Position numbers and translations under genes: made by a program
Assembly (NCBI RefSeq): GCF_900119895.1
Contig: NZ_FQLR01000004.1
Location: 992,001 to 1,056,000 of the forward strand
Direction: 5' to 3'
DNA length: 64,000 bases
Source: Collinsella phocaeensis
Lineage (GTDB): Bacteria; Actinomycetota; Coriobacteriia; Coriobacteriales; Coriobacteriaceae
Notes under the pieces: generated by a model
Told to the model about the DNA's origin: nothing
Databases searched by the model: none
Seen by the model: the letters and a program-made list of their open reading frames with translations, nothing else
Shown: one piece after another, positions 43,461-53,799 of the stretch
How positions within the stretch are numbered: position 1 is the stretch's first letter
Layout: each line of letters opens with the position of its first letter

Positions 43461-44159
43461 CTAGCCGACGCCCGCGCCGAGCGGCACGATGCGCTCGAAC
43501 AGCGCCGTGTGCCGCGCATTGACGTCCCTGTCTCGATGGAAGTGGCCGTAGTACCAGCGCTTGAAGTCGAGTTTTCGGTCGACCTCATCGAGAAACGCGG
43601 TCAGGGCCTCGTCTTCAAGGCCCGGAGTCGGCGTGGCGGGGAAAAGCGTGCTGGCGAGGATGGATCTGGGACACGTGTGCGTCACGACGTAGTCGACCTT
43701 CCAGTCGCGCGCAGACAGGTTTGCCCGCGCCTCATCGAAGTTGCGCTCGGTCGGGATCTCCTGCGGCCACCAGGTGGCGAAGGGAATCCGAAGGGCTCGG
43801 TCGATGCTGGCCGCGCCGCCGAGCGTGAAGATGCGCACCCCGTCGATCTCGTAGACCTCGGAGCGCATGAGGCGACGGATGGGGGAGTGCGGGGAGAGCC
43901 GTTGGACTGCGCCGCCGCACCATGGCTCCACGCGCCGTCCCGACCAGTGATCGTAGCGCTCGTGGTTCCCGTCGACGAACAGGATCGTGTAGGGCCTGGA
44001 CTCCAGCCAGGCTATCTCGGCGCACTCGTCGGCTGAGTAGTCCCAGGGGTAGCCGAAATCTCCCGTCACGATCAGGTGGTCGCCCGGTCCCCCTTCCTCC
44101 CAGGCCTCGAGCCTGTCCAACCCCATGGGGCCGTGCAGGTCTCCCGTGATGTAGATCAA
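43461..44159 (-). CDS. Calcineurin-like metallophosphoesterase coupled to kptA
   Basis: A 232-residue phosphoesterase with all dinuclear-metal motifs: GDLHG (Asp7, His9), GDFG near 33, GNHE near 64, a histidine in VVTHTCP near 161, and YGHFHRD near 204. It starts at a TTG whose TTGA overlaps the stop codon of kptA, so the two proteins are translationally coupled. Substrate is not readable from sequence. Because KptA releases ADP-ribose 1''-2''-cyclic phosphate, and some metallophosphoesterases (ADPRibase-Mn) hydrolyse such ADP-ribose derivatives, clearance of that product is an attractive but untested role. Confidence 0.85.
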   Translation of the reverse strand: MIYITGDLHGPMGLDRLEAWEEGGPGDHLIVTGDFGYPWDYSADECAEIAWLESRPYTILFVDGNHERYDHWSGRRVEPWCGGAVQRLSPHSPIRRLMRSEVYEIDGVRIFTLGGAASIDRALRIPFATWWPQEIPTERNFDEARANLSARDWKVDYVVTHTCPRSILASTLFPATPTPGLEDEALTAFLDEVDRKLDFKRWYYGHFHRDRDVNARHTALFERIVPLGAGVG

Positions 44160-44731
44160 GGCTTCTCCCTTCCGCCCGACGGGTCGGCGATCGCCGTCCT
44201 GAGGTATCGCGGCGCTATCGGGCCGGTGAGCCAGACGCCGTTGCGCGACAGGTAGAACCCTTGGCCCTCCGCGGCCAAGGTCGCGGCATCGACCTCGAGC
44301 ACCACCGGCTTCCCGTGGCGGGAGCCCACGTTGACGGCGGTCCCGTAGTCGGGAGACAGGTGGACGTAAAGCCTGCTCATGGGCTTCAGCCCCTCGCGCA
44401 TGATGGCGTCGAGCGACCGTCTGGCGGTCCCGTGGTACAGGGTCGCCGGCGGCGTTTGGCGCTCTAGCCCCACGTCGACCGGGACGGAGTGGCCCTGTCG
44501 CGCGCGCACGCGTTCATGCTGCCCATCGAACTCATAGCGGCCCTTGGGGTCGGTCGCGACGATATGCTCCAGGATCTCTCGAGAGAACTCCACCTGGCCG
44601 TCCATGCTGCGTATGAGGGGGCCGACGCGCGCCCAACCGTGTTCGTCGAGCTCAACCCCCAGCTCAGCGGGTCTGTGCCGGAGCGTGCGGGCAAGGAGCC
44701 TGCTCGCGCGCACGTGCCTCTCATCGGTCAT
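44156..44731 (-). CDS. kptA: RNA 2'-phosphotransferase (Tpt1/KptA family)
   Basis: Removes an internal RNA 2'-phosphate by transferring it to NAD+. The 191-residue product has the N-terminal winged-helix part with RTLRHRPAELGVELDEHGWARV (Arg18-His19 of the catalytic Arg-His-Arg-Arg set), RVRARQGHS near 72-80, and the NAD-binding domain LYHGT, GLKPMSRLYVHLSPD, SRHGKPVVLEVDA and FYLSRNGVWLT. The start is the ATG before TDERHVRAS, with AGAGAGG nine bases upstream; a long upstream extension has no likeness. Bacteria lack the tRNA-splicing pathway that needs Tpt1, so its natural RNA substrate is open. Confidence 0.92.
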   Translation of the reverse strand: MTDERHVRASRLLARTLRHRPAELGVELDEHGWARVGPLIRSMDGQVEFSREILEHIVATDPKGRYEFDGQHERVRARQGHSVPVDVGLERQTPPATLYHGTARRSLDAIMREGLKPMSRLYVHLSPDYGTAVNVGSRHGKPVVLEVDAATLAAEGQGFYLSRNGVWLTGPIAPRYLRTAIADPSGGREKP

Positions 44732-46441
<1,710 letters not shown>

Positions 46442-46500
46442 GGCCGTTCTGGCTCCATGCGCGGATCGTCTGGCGCTGATCGTTCGGTTTTGCGTCGATG

Positions 46501-46532
46501 CGGGAGTCCCAGCCCTGGGGCTCCCGTTTTTT
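46501..46532 (+). terminator. Rho-independent terminator after gdhA
   Basis: A CGGGAG/CTCCCG outer stem with an inner CCCAG/CTGGG stem (46501-46526), followed by six T. Confidence 0.85.
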
Positions 46533-46602
46533 CAAGCTGGTTGGGGCATGCGCCTGGGGATGCGGTGCGCATGCGGTCGGTGATGGCGTGCGCGGCGCGT
46601 TC

Positions 46603-46640
46603 GCTTCAGGTCCGATATATAGCTTCAAGTCCGATATATA
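46603..46640. repeat. Two tandem 19-bp repeats ahead of the rpmB terminator
   Basis: 46603-46621 and 46622-46640 are adjacent copies of GCTTCA(G/A)GTCCGATATATA with one mismatch. On the minus strand they directly follow the rpmB terminator and add AT-rich sequence. Confidence 0.7.
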
Positions 46641-46666
46641 AAAACAGGGCCCTCGAAAGGGCCCTG
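46641..46666 (-). terminator. Rho-independent terminator of rpmB
   Basis: An 8-bp perfect stem CAGGGCCC/GGGCCCTG (46645-46652 with 46659-46666) with a 6-base loop. On the minus strand it is followed by TTTTTATATAT. Confidence 0.85.
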
Positions 46667-46722
46667 CAGGTTTGTGGTGTACCGGCAAATACGGTTCACG
46701 CGATATGTGCCGCGAAGGAAGC

Positions 46723-46911
46723 TTAGGAGCGGGCGACCTTGCCGGACTTGAGGCAGGTGGTGCACACGTTCATCTTGCGACGGGTGCCGTTCACGACAAC
46801 GTAGACACGCTGGATGTTCGGACGGAACTTACGGATGGAGACGCGGTGAGAGTGGCTGATGGAGCGACCAGCAACGGGGTGCTTACCGCAGATTTCGCAA
46901 ACTTTGGACAT
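46723..46911 (-). CDS. rpmB: Ribosomal protein bL28
   Basis: A 62-residue ribosomal protein of the 50S subunit. It is the zinc-binding (C+) form: CEICGKHP near residues 5-12 and CTTCLKSGKV near 50-59 supply four cysteines, and GRSISHSHRVSIRKFRPNIQ is the usual core. An extended -10 (TGGTATAGT on the minus strand, TATAGT at 46970-46975) lies 59 bases upstream. In many Gram-positive genomes rpmB sits back to back with gls24-fakA-recG; here a 4.7-kb operon separates them. Confidence 0.96.
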   Translation of the reverse strand: MSKVCEICGKHPVAGRSISHSHRVSIRKFRPNIQRVYVVVNGTRRKMNVCTTCLKSGKVARS

Positions 46912-47307
46912 GTCTTTACCCTCCTTGGGCGGCTTGTTGTTGATGCCGCGTGAACAAACAGCAATGAACTATACCATAGAAACCCGCCCATGTGCGGAAT
47001 CTACACATAGTGCGGGAGGTTTGCACGCATATGGAGCAGCAGGCGCGTGCAGCGCGGGGAACAGTATAGAAAAGCGCAGGTCGTATGTGAAGTGAGACCG
47101 TGCGTCGTTCAAGAAAAACTTTACGAGGAGCGTTCGCGTCCAGCGGTTTCGCGCGGCCAGGCTGCTCGGTGGTGCGCTGAGGCGGTGCGCCCGTGCGCTT
47201 CGGGCGCATGCCCCGGTTGCCGTCGGCGGATCGATGGGGGTGCGTTCGACAGTTGTGGAGGGTTTGAGGGCGCCGTCGCGGGCATAACGTTAAAACGTCG
47301 TGTCGCG
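46912..47307. other. Intergenic region between rpmB and the ABC importer operon
   Basis: It holds the rpmB promoter on the left and, on the right, a 12-bp inverted repeat ACGTT-AA-AACGT at 47287-47298 ten bases before the importer -35. No gene or known RNA was seen in the middle part. Confidence 0.4.
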
Positions 47308-47336
47308 TTTCACATGACCCTCCGGTCCCATATAAT
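47308..47336 (+). promoter_or_regulatory. Promoter of the amino acid ABC importer operon
   Basis: TTTCAC (47308-47313), 17 bp, TATAAT (47331-47336). The start codon follows 49 bases later. The inverted repeat at 47287-47298 lies just upstream and may be an operator. Confidence 0.7.
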
Positions 47337-47385
47337 CCATACCAACTGGCTCGGATATTGTGCCCAACAAGAAAGGAACGTCCCC

Positions 47386-48378
47386 ATGACGAAGGATACC
47401 CTCATGGATTCCATCACCCTCACCCGCCGCCAGGCTCTGGCCGGCGTCGCGGCCCTCGGCGCCGTGAGCGCCCTCGGCCTCTCCGCCTGCAGCGACGAGC
47501 CGGCGCCTGCCGGTTCGGCCGCGTCTGACGACGCGGCCGAGGAGACCGTCACCAAGATCGACGCCGATGCCTACGACGCCCTCGTCGCCGAAGGCCCCGT
47601 CGCCGACGACGCGGCCGTGTCCGCGAGCGCGTGGGCGTCGGCCGTCAAGAAGACGGGCGTCCTGCGCGTCGGCGGCGTTCAGACCTCCGCGCTGTTCTCC
47701 CTCATGGACGAGACCGACGGCAAGCTCCGCGGCTTCGACGCCGGCCTGTTCCAGCTGCTTACCCGCTATATCCTGGGCGACGAGTCCAAGTACGAGTTCA
47801 CGCAGGTCACCTCGGACACCCGTGAGTCCGTCCTCACCAACGACCAGGTCGACACCGTGTTCGCGACCTACTCGATCACCGACGAGCGCAAGAAGCTCAT
47901 CTCCTTCGCGGGCCCCTACTACACCACGCAGCAGGGCACCCTGGTCATGGCCGGCAACAGCGACATCGCCGGCGTCGAGGACCTCGATGGCAAGAACGTC
48001 GCCGCCCAGTCCGGCTCGACCGGCCCGAGCGTGCTGGAGGAGTACGCGCCCAAGGCGACCGTCCAGGAGTTCAAGACCGACGAGGAGGCGCGCAGCGCGC
48101 TCGAGCAGGGTCGCGTCGACGCCTACGTCATCGACCAGACTATGCTGCTGTCCGATATGGCCAAGCGTCCCGGCAAGTACCAGCTCGCCGGAGATCCCTT
48201 CGGCCCGGTCGATCCCTACGGCATCGGCATGCCCCTGGACTCCGACGGCGTCGCCTTCGTGAACGACTTCCTCGCCGCCATCGAGGACTCCGGCCTCTGG
48301 GCCGATCTCTGGCAGGTCTCCATCGGTGATCGCGCGGAGATCGCCGAGGCCCCCGAGCCCCCTGCGATCGGCGCGTAG
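47386..48378 (+). CDS. Polar amino acid (glutamate-type) ABC importer, substrate-binding lipoprotein
   Basis: A 330-residue solute-binding protein of SBP family 3. The signal has twin arginines and a lipobox (TRRQALAGVAALGAVSALG, then LSAC with Cys35), predicting a lipid-anchored protein on the outer face of the membrane. An alanine/aspartate-rich spacer follows, then the binding core KKTGVLRVGGVQTSALF, GFDAGLFQLLTRYILGD, FATYSITDERKKLISFAGPYY and DLDGKNVAAQSGSTG. It resembles GluB-type proteins. First gene of a five-gene operon; ATG with an AAAGGAA site. Confidence 0.9.
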   Translation: MTKDTLMDSITLTRRQALAGVAALGAVSALGLSACSDEPAPAGSAASDDAAEETVTKIDADAYDALVAEGPVADDAAVSASAWASAVKKTGVLRVGGVQTSALFSLMDETDGKLRGFDAGLFQLLTRYILGDESKYEFTQVTSDTRESVLTNDQVDTVFATYSITDERKKLISFAGPYYTTQQGTLVMAGNSDIAGVEDLDGKNVAAQSGSTGPSVLEEYAPKATVQEFKTDEEARSALEQGRVDAYVIDQTMLLSDMAKRPGKYQLAGDPFGPVDPYGIGMPLDSDGVAFVNDFLAAIEDSGLWADLWQVSIGDRAEIAEAPEPPAIGA

Positions 48379-48503
48379 CGCACCCGCGCGCATGGCCCTT
48401 TGCGCGCCCGGCCCGCATCGCGGGTCCGGGCGCGCACTCGTATTCCGTTGATGCGGGCGCTCGGCGCCCGCGCGTTCCGTACCGTGTCTGCAAGGAGGTG
48501 GCC

Positions 48504-49163
48504 ATGGGACTCGTCGAGCTTCTGTCGACCTACGGTCAAGACTATGCGACGGCGCTGTTCACGACGTGGTGGATGACGGCCGTCTCGTTCGCCGTCGTCA
48601 TGGTGCTCTCGGTCGGGATCACCGTGCTCCGCGTCTGCCCGCTTCGCCCCCTGCGCGCCGTGGGCGATCTCTACGTGCAGGTCTTTCGCAACATCCCCGG
48701 CGTCGCGCTGCTCATCATCGTCGTGTACGCGCTGCCCAACCTACGCGTGGTGCTCGACTACCGCACCTGCGTCATCGTTACGACGGTCCTCATGGGCTCC
48801 GCCTTCGGCTCGGAGAACTTTATGAGCGGCATCAACACGATCGGGGTCGGGCAGATCGAGGCGGCGCGGTCCATCGGTCTGCGGTTCTCGCAGATCATGT
48901 CCCGGATCGTCATCCCTCAGGCGCTCCGTTCCGCGGTCCTGCCCATGACGAACCTTCTGATCGCCGTCATGCTCACGACGTCGCTCGGCTCGCAGGTGCC
49001 CTTGTCGCCCCAGGAGCTGACCGGCATTGTCTCCTATATCAACACTCGCGCGACCGGAGGCATCCTTGCGTTCCTCATCGCCGCCCTGGGCTACGTCGGC
49101 ACCGCTGCCGTGATCGGGCTGGTGGGGAACCGCATCGACCGGAAGGTGAGGATCTTGCGATGA
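48504..49163 (+). CDS. Amino acid ABC importer permease 1 (GluC-like)
   Basis: A 219-residue inner-membrane permease of the His/Glu/Gln transporter type, with about five hydrophobic segments. The coupling EAA loop reads [25 protein letters not shown], which contacts the ATPase. The ATG follows AAGGAGG at ideal distance, preferred over the GTG two codons earlier. Its ATGA overlaps the start of the second permease. Confidence 0.9.
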   Translation: MGLVELLSTYGQDYATALFTTWWMTAVSFAVVMVLSVGITVLRVCPLRPLRAVGDLYVQVFRNIPGVALLIIVVYALPNLRVVLDYRTCVIVTTVLMGSAFGSENFMSGINTIGVGQIEAARSIGLRFSQIMSRIVIPQALRSAVLPMTNLLIAVMLTTSLGSQVPLSPQELTGIVSYINTRATGGILAFLIAALGYVGTAAVIGLVGNRIDRKVRILR

Positions 49164-49990
49164 GCGCTCGAAACAACCGTGCCTCCATCCGCGATGCCCT
49201 GTACGAGGCTCCGGGACCGCGCACGCGGCGGCGCATGCACGTCGCGACCGCCGTCTCCGCCGTGCTGGTCCTCATGGGCATCGCCGCCATCGTTCGCCAG
49301 TTCTACGTCACCGGACAGCTTGCGCCCCGCTATTGGTCGTTCTTGACCCGTCCGACCACGTGGGCCTTCCTGCTGCAGGGTTTCCGCGGGACCGTCTCGG
49401 TCGCGCTCGTCGCGGGCGCCATCGCGCTCGTGCTCGGCCTGCTGCTGATGCTCGGCCGGATGAGCTCGATCCGCGCGCTCTCCGCCGCCTGCCGAGGCGT
49501 CATCGACTTCTTCCGCGGCGTGCCGAGCCTTCTGCTCATCTATTTCTTCTTCCTCGTCGTCCCGCAGTACGGCATCAAGCTCTCGAGCTTCTGGATGATC
49601 ACCCTGCCCGTCGCGCTCGCGGCGTCGGGCGTGCTGGCCGAGGTGCTGCGAGCGGGCGTCAACGCGGTACCCGCCGGGCAGGTCGAGGCCGCCCGGTCGA
49701 TCGGCATGCGCCCTGCGCAGATCATGCGCACCGTCATCCTGCCGCAGGCCGTCCACTTCGTCATCCCGTCTTTGATCTCGCAGCTCGTGGTCGTGGTCAA
49801 GGACACCACGGTGGCCTACGTGGTGAGCTACCCCGACCTCATGCAGAACGCGCGCGTCCTCATCACGAACTACGACGCCCTCGTGTCGATGTACCTCACG
49901 GTCGCGCTCGTCTACATCCTGCTCAATTACGCCATCAACAAGCTTTCCGGGATCGTCGCGCGCCGCATGGGCGTCACGATCGTCCGCTAG
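49160..49990 (+). CDS. Amino acid ABC importer permease 2 (GluD-like)
   Basis: A 276-residue permease with a cytoplasmic basic N-terminus, a first membrane segment near 30-45, [20 protein letters not shown], and the EAA loop [24 protein letters not shown]. It pairs with the previous permease as a heterodimer, as in GluBCD systems. The start overlaps the preceding stop by four bases, indicating coupled translation. Confidence 0.9.
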   Translation: MSARNNRASIRDALYEAPGPRTRRRMHVATAVSAVLVLMGIAAIVRQFYVTGQLAPRYWSFLTRPTTWAFLLQGFRGTVSVALVAGAIALVLGLLLMLGRMSSIRALSAACRGVIDFFRGVPSLLLIYFFFLVVPQYGIKLSSFWMITLPVALAASGVLAEVLRAGVNAVPAGQVEAARSIGMRPAQIMRTVILPQAVHFVIPSLISQLVVVVKDTTVAYVVSYPDLMQNARVLITNYDALVSMYLTVALVYILLNYAINKLSGIVARRMGVTIVR

Positions 49991-50025
49991 CCCGCACGCA
50001 CCGCACTCATACGACTGGAGACGAC

Positions 50026-50784
50026 ATGACCCAGCACACCGAACAAGACACCCCCGTCATCGAGCTTCGCCATGTGGACAAGCACTTCGGCGACCTGCAT
50101 GTCCTGCGCGACATCAACCTTTCCGTCGCCCGCGGCGAGGTCCTCGTCGTCATCGGGCCGTCCGGTTCCGGCAAGTCCACGATGTGCCGCACGATCAACC
50201 GCCTCGAGACCATCGACTCCGGCGAGGTGCTCATCGAGGGCGTGCCGCTGCCGGAGGAGGGGCGCGAGCTCGCCGCCATGCGCGCCGAGCTCGGCATGGT
50301 GTTCCAGAGCTTCAACCTGTTCGCGCACAAGACGATCCTCGAGAACGTCACGCTCGGCCCGATAGAGGTTCTGGGGCAGGACAGGGCTTCCGCGGAGAAG
50401 ACCGCCCGCGAGCTGCTCGCGCGCGTGGGCGTGGCGGAGCAGGCCGACAAAGTCCCCGCGCAGCTCTCCGGCGGCCAGCAGCAACGCGTCGCCATCGCGC
50501 GCTCGCTCGCCATGCGCCCGAAGGCGATGATGTTCGACGAGCCCACGAGCGCTCTCGACCCCGAGATGATCAACGAGGTCCTCGACGTCATGGTCGAGCT
50601 CGCTCGGGGCGGCATGACGATGGTCGTCGTCACCCACGAGATGGGCTTCGCGCGCCGCGTCGCCGACCGCGTGGTGTTCATGGCCGACGGGCGCATCGTC
50701 GAGGAGGGTACCCCCGATGAGTTCTTCGACCACCCCAAGACCGATCGCGCGCGCGAGTTCCTCGATTCGATCAAGGGCCACTGA
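50026..50784 (+). CDS. Amino acid ABC importer ATPase (GluA/GlnQ-like)
   Basis: A 252-residue ATPase that powers the importer. All motifs are intact: Walker [10 protein letters not shown] (about 44-52), Q-loop VFQSFNLF, signature LSGGQQQR, Walker [13 protein letters not shown] and the H-loop histidine in VVTHEMGF. Its [15 protein letters not shown] is typical of the polar amino acid subfamily. The ATG follows CTGGAGACGAC. Confidence 0.94.
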   Translation: MTQHTEQDTPVIELRHVDKHFGDLHVLRDINLSVARGEVLVVIGPSGSGKSTMCRTINRLETIDSGEVLIEGVPLPEEGRELAAMRAELGMVFQSFNLFAHKTILENVTLGPIEVLGQDRASAEKTARELLARVGVAEQADKVPAQLSGGQQQRVAIARSLAMRPKAMMFDEPTSALDPEMINEVLDVMVELARGGMTMVVVTHEMGFARRVADRVVFMADGRIVEEGTPDEFFDHPKTDRAREFLDSIKGH

Positions 50785-50835
50785 CGGGCCCTCGTCCTTT
50801 CGTTCCCGCAGCGTATTTCGATACTGGAGCAGCCC

Positions 50836-51618
50836 ATGCCTTTCGATATCCCGCCCGTCACGACCGATCCGGCCGACCGCCCGCTCATCCTCATCGCCCC
50901 GAGGCTCGAGCAGTGCCGCCCGTGCCTCAAGATGCCCGAGCAGCTCGCCCCCGAGGAATCCGGGGCGACGGTGTTCCTCGACGCGATCCTCGCTGCGGGC
51001 GGCATCCCGCTCATGATGGCCCTCACCGAGGACCAGGACGTCATCGAGCGGTACGTCGCCATGGCTGACGGTGTCGCCATTCCCGGCGGGCAGGATGTCG
51101 ATCCGGCGCTCTGGGGCGTGAGCGAACCCTACGACCGCGCGCTGCTGTGTCCCGAGCGCGACGATTTCGAGGTCCGCCTCATCCGCGCCGCGCTCGCTGC
51201 GCACAAGCCCCTGCTCGCGACCTGCCGCGGGATGCAGATCCTCAACGTCGCCCTCGGCGGGACGCTGTGCATGGACGTCCCTTCGCGCCCCGTCCCCGAC
51301 GGCATGGCGCACTGGCGCCATGCGCCCATCCTGCTCGATCCCGCCCACGCCGTGCTCATCGAGCGCGGCAGCCTCCTTGCCCGCATCAACGGGCTGCGCG
51401 ACTCCATCCAGGTCAACTCCAGCCATCACTGCTGCGTCGAGGACCTGGGCGAGGGCGTGGTCATGACGGCGATGGCGACCGACGGCGTCCCCGAGGCCAT
51501 CGAGCTGCCCGCGGAGTCGTTCTGCCTGGGCGTGCAGTGGCACCCGGAGTACACGTGGCGCACGCTTGAAAGCGACTACCTGCTGTGGAAGGCCTTCATC
51601 GACGCGGCCTCCCGGTAG
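50836..51618 (+). CDS. Class I glutamine-amidotransferase-fold hydrolase (peptidase C26, PuuD-like)
   Basis: A 260-residue protein with the triad of gamma-glutamyl hydrolases: nucleophile in LLATCRGMQILN (Cys about 130), then HPE in GVQWHPEYTW (about 235). IPGGQDVDPALWG near 85 and NSSHHCCVEDLG are family features. PuuD-like enzymes split gamma-glutamyl amides. Located as the last gene of the glutamate-type importer operon, it suggests that a gamma-glutamyl compound is imported and cleaved to glutamate, or that the operon scavenges such peptides. The substrate is an inference. Confidence 0.88.
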   Translation: MPFDIPPVTTDPADRPLILIAPRLEQCRPCLKMPEQLAPEESGATVFLDAILAAGGIPLMMALTEDQDVIERYVAMADGVAIPGGQDVDPALWGVSEPYDRALLCPERDDFEVRLIRAALAAHKPLLATCRGMQILNVALGGTLCMDVPSRPVPDGMAHWRHAPILLDPAHAVLIERGSLLARINGLRDSIQVNSSHHCCVEDLGEGVVMTAMATDGVPEAIELPAESFCLGVQWHPEYTWRTLESDYLLWKAFIDAASR

Positions 51619-51657
51619 GCGTGCGGGCCCGGACGGACCCGCCCCGTATGTCTATTT

Positions 51658-51687
51658 TTGTTGCACGCGGCATCCCGGTTGTAGAAT
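51658..51687 (+). promoter_or_regulatory. Candidate promoter of gls24-fakA-recG
   Basis: TTGTTG (51658-51663), 18 bp, TAGAAT (51682-51687), about 54 bases before the first start codon of the unit. Confidence 0.45.
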
Positions 51688-51741
51688 GGGAGAACGATTG
51701 CTTCCATATCCGATGCGCATGCATCCAGGAAGGAGATTACC

Positions 51742-52095
51742 GTGTGTGATACCATCGCCGGCACCCTGAGCGTCTCCAACGACGTGATCGCGGATATCGC
51801 CGGATACGCCGCCATGTCCTGCTACGGTGTCGTGGGCATGGCCGAGCAGGAGCAGGGCGCGGGCGCGGTCCGCATCCTGCCGAGCGACCGCCTGCGCAAG
51901 GGCGTCCTCGTCAGCTCCGAGGACGGCAGGCTCGTCCTCGACCTCCACATCGTTCTCGAGGCGGGCGTGAACATGAAGTCCGTGTGCGAGAACCTTTCCA
52001 GTTCCGTCGCGTTCACCTGCGCCGAGATCGCGCAGCTCGATCCCGCGAACCTGAAGATCGCCATCCACATCGACGCGTTGAAGTCGCGCGCCTAG
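51742..52095 (+). CDS. Asp23/Gls24-family protein (YloU-like)
   Basis: A 117-residue Asp23/Gls24 protein: GTLSVSNDVIADIAGYAAMSCYGVVGMAEQ, then alternating strands DLHIVLEAGVNMKSVCENL and LKIAIHIDALK. Members are small membrane-associated envelope-homeostasis proteins; exact function is unknown. GTG start after an AAGGAG site. It is followed by fakA and recG, the conserved yloU-yloV(-recG) neighbourhood of Gram-positive bacteria. Confidence 0.86.
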   Translation: MCDTIAGTLSVSNDVIADIAGYAAMSCYGVVGMAEQEQGAGAVRILPSDRLRKGVLVSSEDGRLVLDLHIVLEAGVNMKSVCENLSSSVAFTCAEIAQLDPANLKIAIHIDALKSRA

Positions 52096-52126
52096 GGCAG
52101 TCCGAGTACTTGGAGATACATTCAAC

Positions 52127-53791
52127 ATGATCGCTAAAACCATCCGCACGTGCTTCCCGATCGCGGCGAAGGCCGTCGCCGACAAGGCCGAGGACATCAA
52201 CAAGCTCAACGTGTTTCCCGTTCCCGACGGCGATACGGGCACCAACATGTCGCTCACGCTCGCTTCCGTCGTCAAGGAGCTCACGGCGCTTCCCGCGGAC
52301 GCGACGATGGAGGACATCGCCGCCGCCATCACGCACGGCTCCCTGATGGGCGCGCGCGGCAACTCGGGCGTCATTACCAGCCAGATCCTGCGCGGCGTCG
52401 CCGAGGGCCTCGTGGACGCCTCCGAGCCCGTCGGCTCCGATGACATCGCCCGCGCCTTCCGCCGCGCGGTCAAGGTCGCCTTCCAGGCTGTTCGCAAGCC
52501 CATCGAGGGCACCATCCTCACGGTCCTGCGCGACGTCTCCACCAAGGCCGACGAGTGCGAGAAGAAGAAGCTCTCCGCCGCCGATGCGCTCGATGCCATC
52601 GTGGTCGAGGCCTATCAGTCCGTCGCCCGCACGCCCGACCTGCTGCCGGTGCTCAAGGAGAACGGCGTCGTCGACTCCGGCGCCTTCGGATTCGCCATCT
52701 TCATGGAGAATTTCGTCGTCGCCGCCCTCGGCCGCACCTCTAAGGTCGAGGGCTTCTCGGCCACGTTCGACGCCGACGCGGACTCCGCTCGCGCCGGGGC
52801 GCTCGACCGCGTGAAGATCGAGGCCAACGACGACTGGGAGGGCTCGGAGTTCCGCTACTGCAACGAGTTCCTGTTCAAGGCCGAGCGCCGCTTCGACGAG
52901 GACGAGGCCCTGCGGTTCCTCGCCTCCATGGGCGACTGCGAGCTGCTCGTCGGCGCGTACCCGGACTACAAGGTCCACGTCCACTCAAACACCCCCAACC
53001 TCGTGCTCGAGCACATGCTTCAGTTCGGACAGGTCTACGAGGTCTTCATCCACAACATGGACCTCGAGGTCGCCGAGCGCACCGCCAAGATCCACGCCGA
53101 CCAGGAGGCTGCGTCCGAGCCCGCGAAGCCCCTCGGCTTCGTGGCGGTCGCCGCCGGCTCCGGCGAGGCGGACATCCTCGTCTCCATGGGCGTCGACGTG
53201 GTCGTCTCCGGCGGCCAGACCATGAACCCCAGCACGGCCGACCTGCTCGAGGCCGTCGAGCGCGTCAACGCCGAGGCCGTCGTCATCCTGCCGAACAACG
53301 GTAATATCCGCATGGCCGCCGAGGCCGCCGCGAGCGCCTGCACCGACAAGCGCGTCGCCGTCGTCCCGACCAAGACGGTGCCCCAGGCGTTCTCCGCGCT
53401 CTTCGCCGTCATGCCCGATGCGGAGCTCGACGATGTCGTCGAGGCCATGACCGATGCCGTCCGCGAGGTTCGCGACGGCGAGGTCACCTGCGCGGTCCGC
53501 GACTCCAAGGCATCCGACGACACCCCGATCCACGCCGGTGACGTCATGGGCATCATCGACGGGTCCATCGACATCGTCGGCTCCGACGTCAAGCAGGTCA
53601 CGCTCGACTGCATCGCCCGCATGCAGGACGAGGAGGAGGGCGATACCCTCACCATCCTCGCGGGCTCCGATCTGAGCGATGAGGACTTCGCCGACATCAT
53701 CGACGCGATCGAGCAGGCTCAGCCCGACCTCGAGGTCGACGCGCACCGCGGCGAGCAGCCGTTGTACCCGGTCATCTTCTCTATCGAATAG
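52127..53791 (+). CDS. fakA: DAK2-domain fatty acid kinase subunit (FakA/YloV-like)
   Basis: A 554-residue homologue of FakA, the ATP-binding kinase that phosphorylates fatty acids held by FakB (DegV) proteins. The N-terminal DAK2 domain shows NVFPVPDGDTGTNM (metal-binding Asp residues, 34-41) and GARGNSGVITSQIL (about 76-89). ENGVVDSGAFGF and a C-terminal domain with PNNGNIRMAAEAAA follow. The partner FakB is not in this window. It lies between gls24 and recG, the usual place. Confidence 0.9.
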   Translation: MIAKTIRTCFPIAAKAVADKAEDINKLNVFPVPDGDTGTNMSLTLASVVKELTALPADATMEDIAAAITHGSLMGARGNSGVITSQILRGVAEGLVDASEPVGSDDIARAFRRAVKVAFQAVRKPIEGTILTVLRDVSTKADECEKKKLSAADALDAIVVEAYQSVARTPDLLPVLKENGVVDSGAFGFAIFMENFVVAALGRTSKVEGFSATFDADADSARAGALDRVKIEANDDWEGSEFRYCNEFLFKAERRFDEDEALRFLASMGDCELLVGAYPDYKVHVHSNTPNLVLEHMLQFGQVYEVFIHNMDLEVAERTAKIHADQEAASEPAKPLGFVAVAAGSGEADILVSMGVDVVVSGGQTMNPSTADLLEAVERVNAEAVVILPNNGNIRMAAEAAASACTDKRVAVVPTKTVPQAFSALFAVMPDAELDDVVEAMTDAVREVRDGEVTCAVRDSKASDDTPIHAGDVMGIIDGSIDIVGSDVKQVTLDCIARMQDEEEGDTLTILAGSDLSDEDFADIIDAIEQAQPDLEVDAHRGEQPLYPVIFSIE

Positions 53792-53799
53792 GCGCTGAC

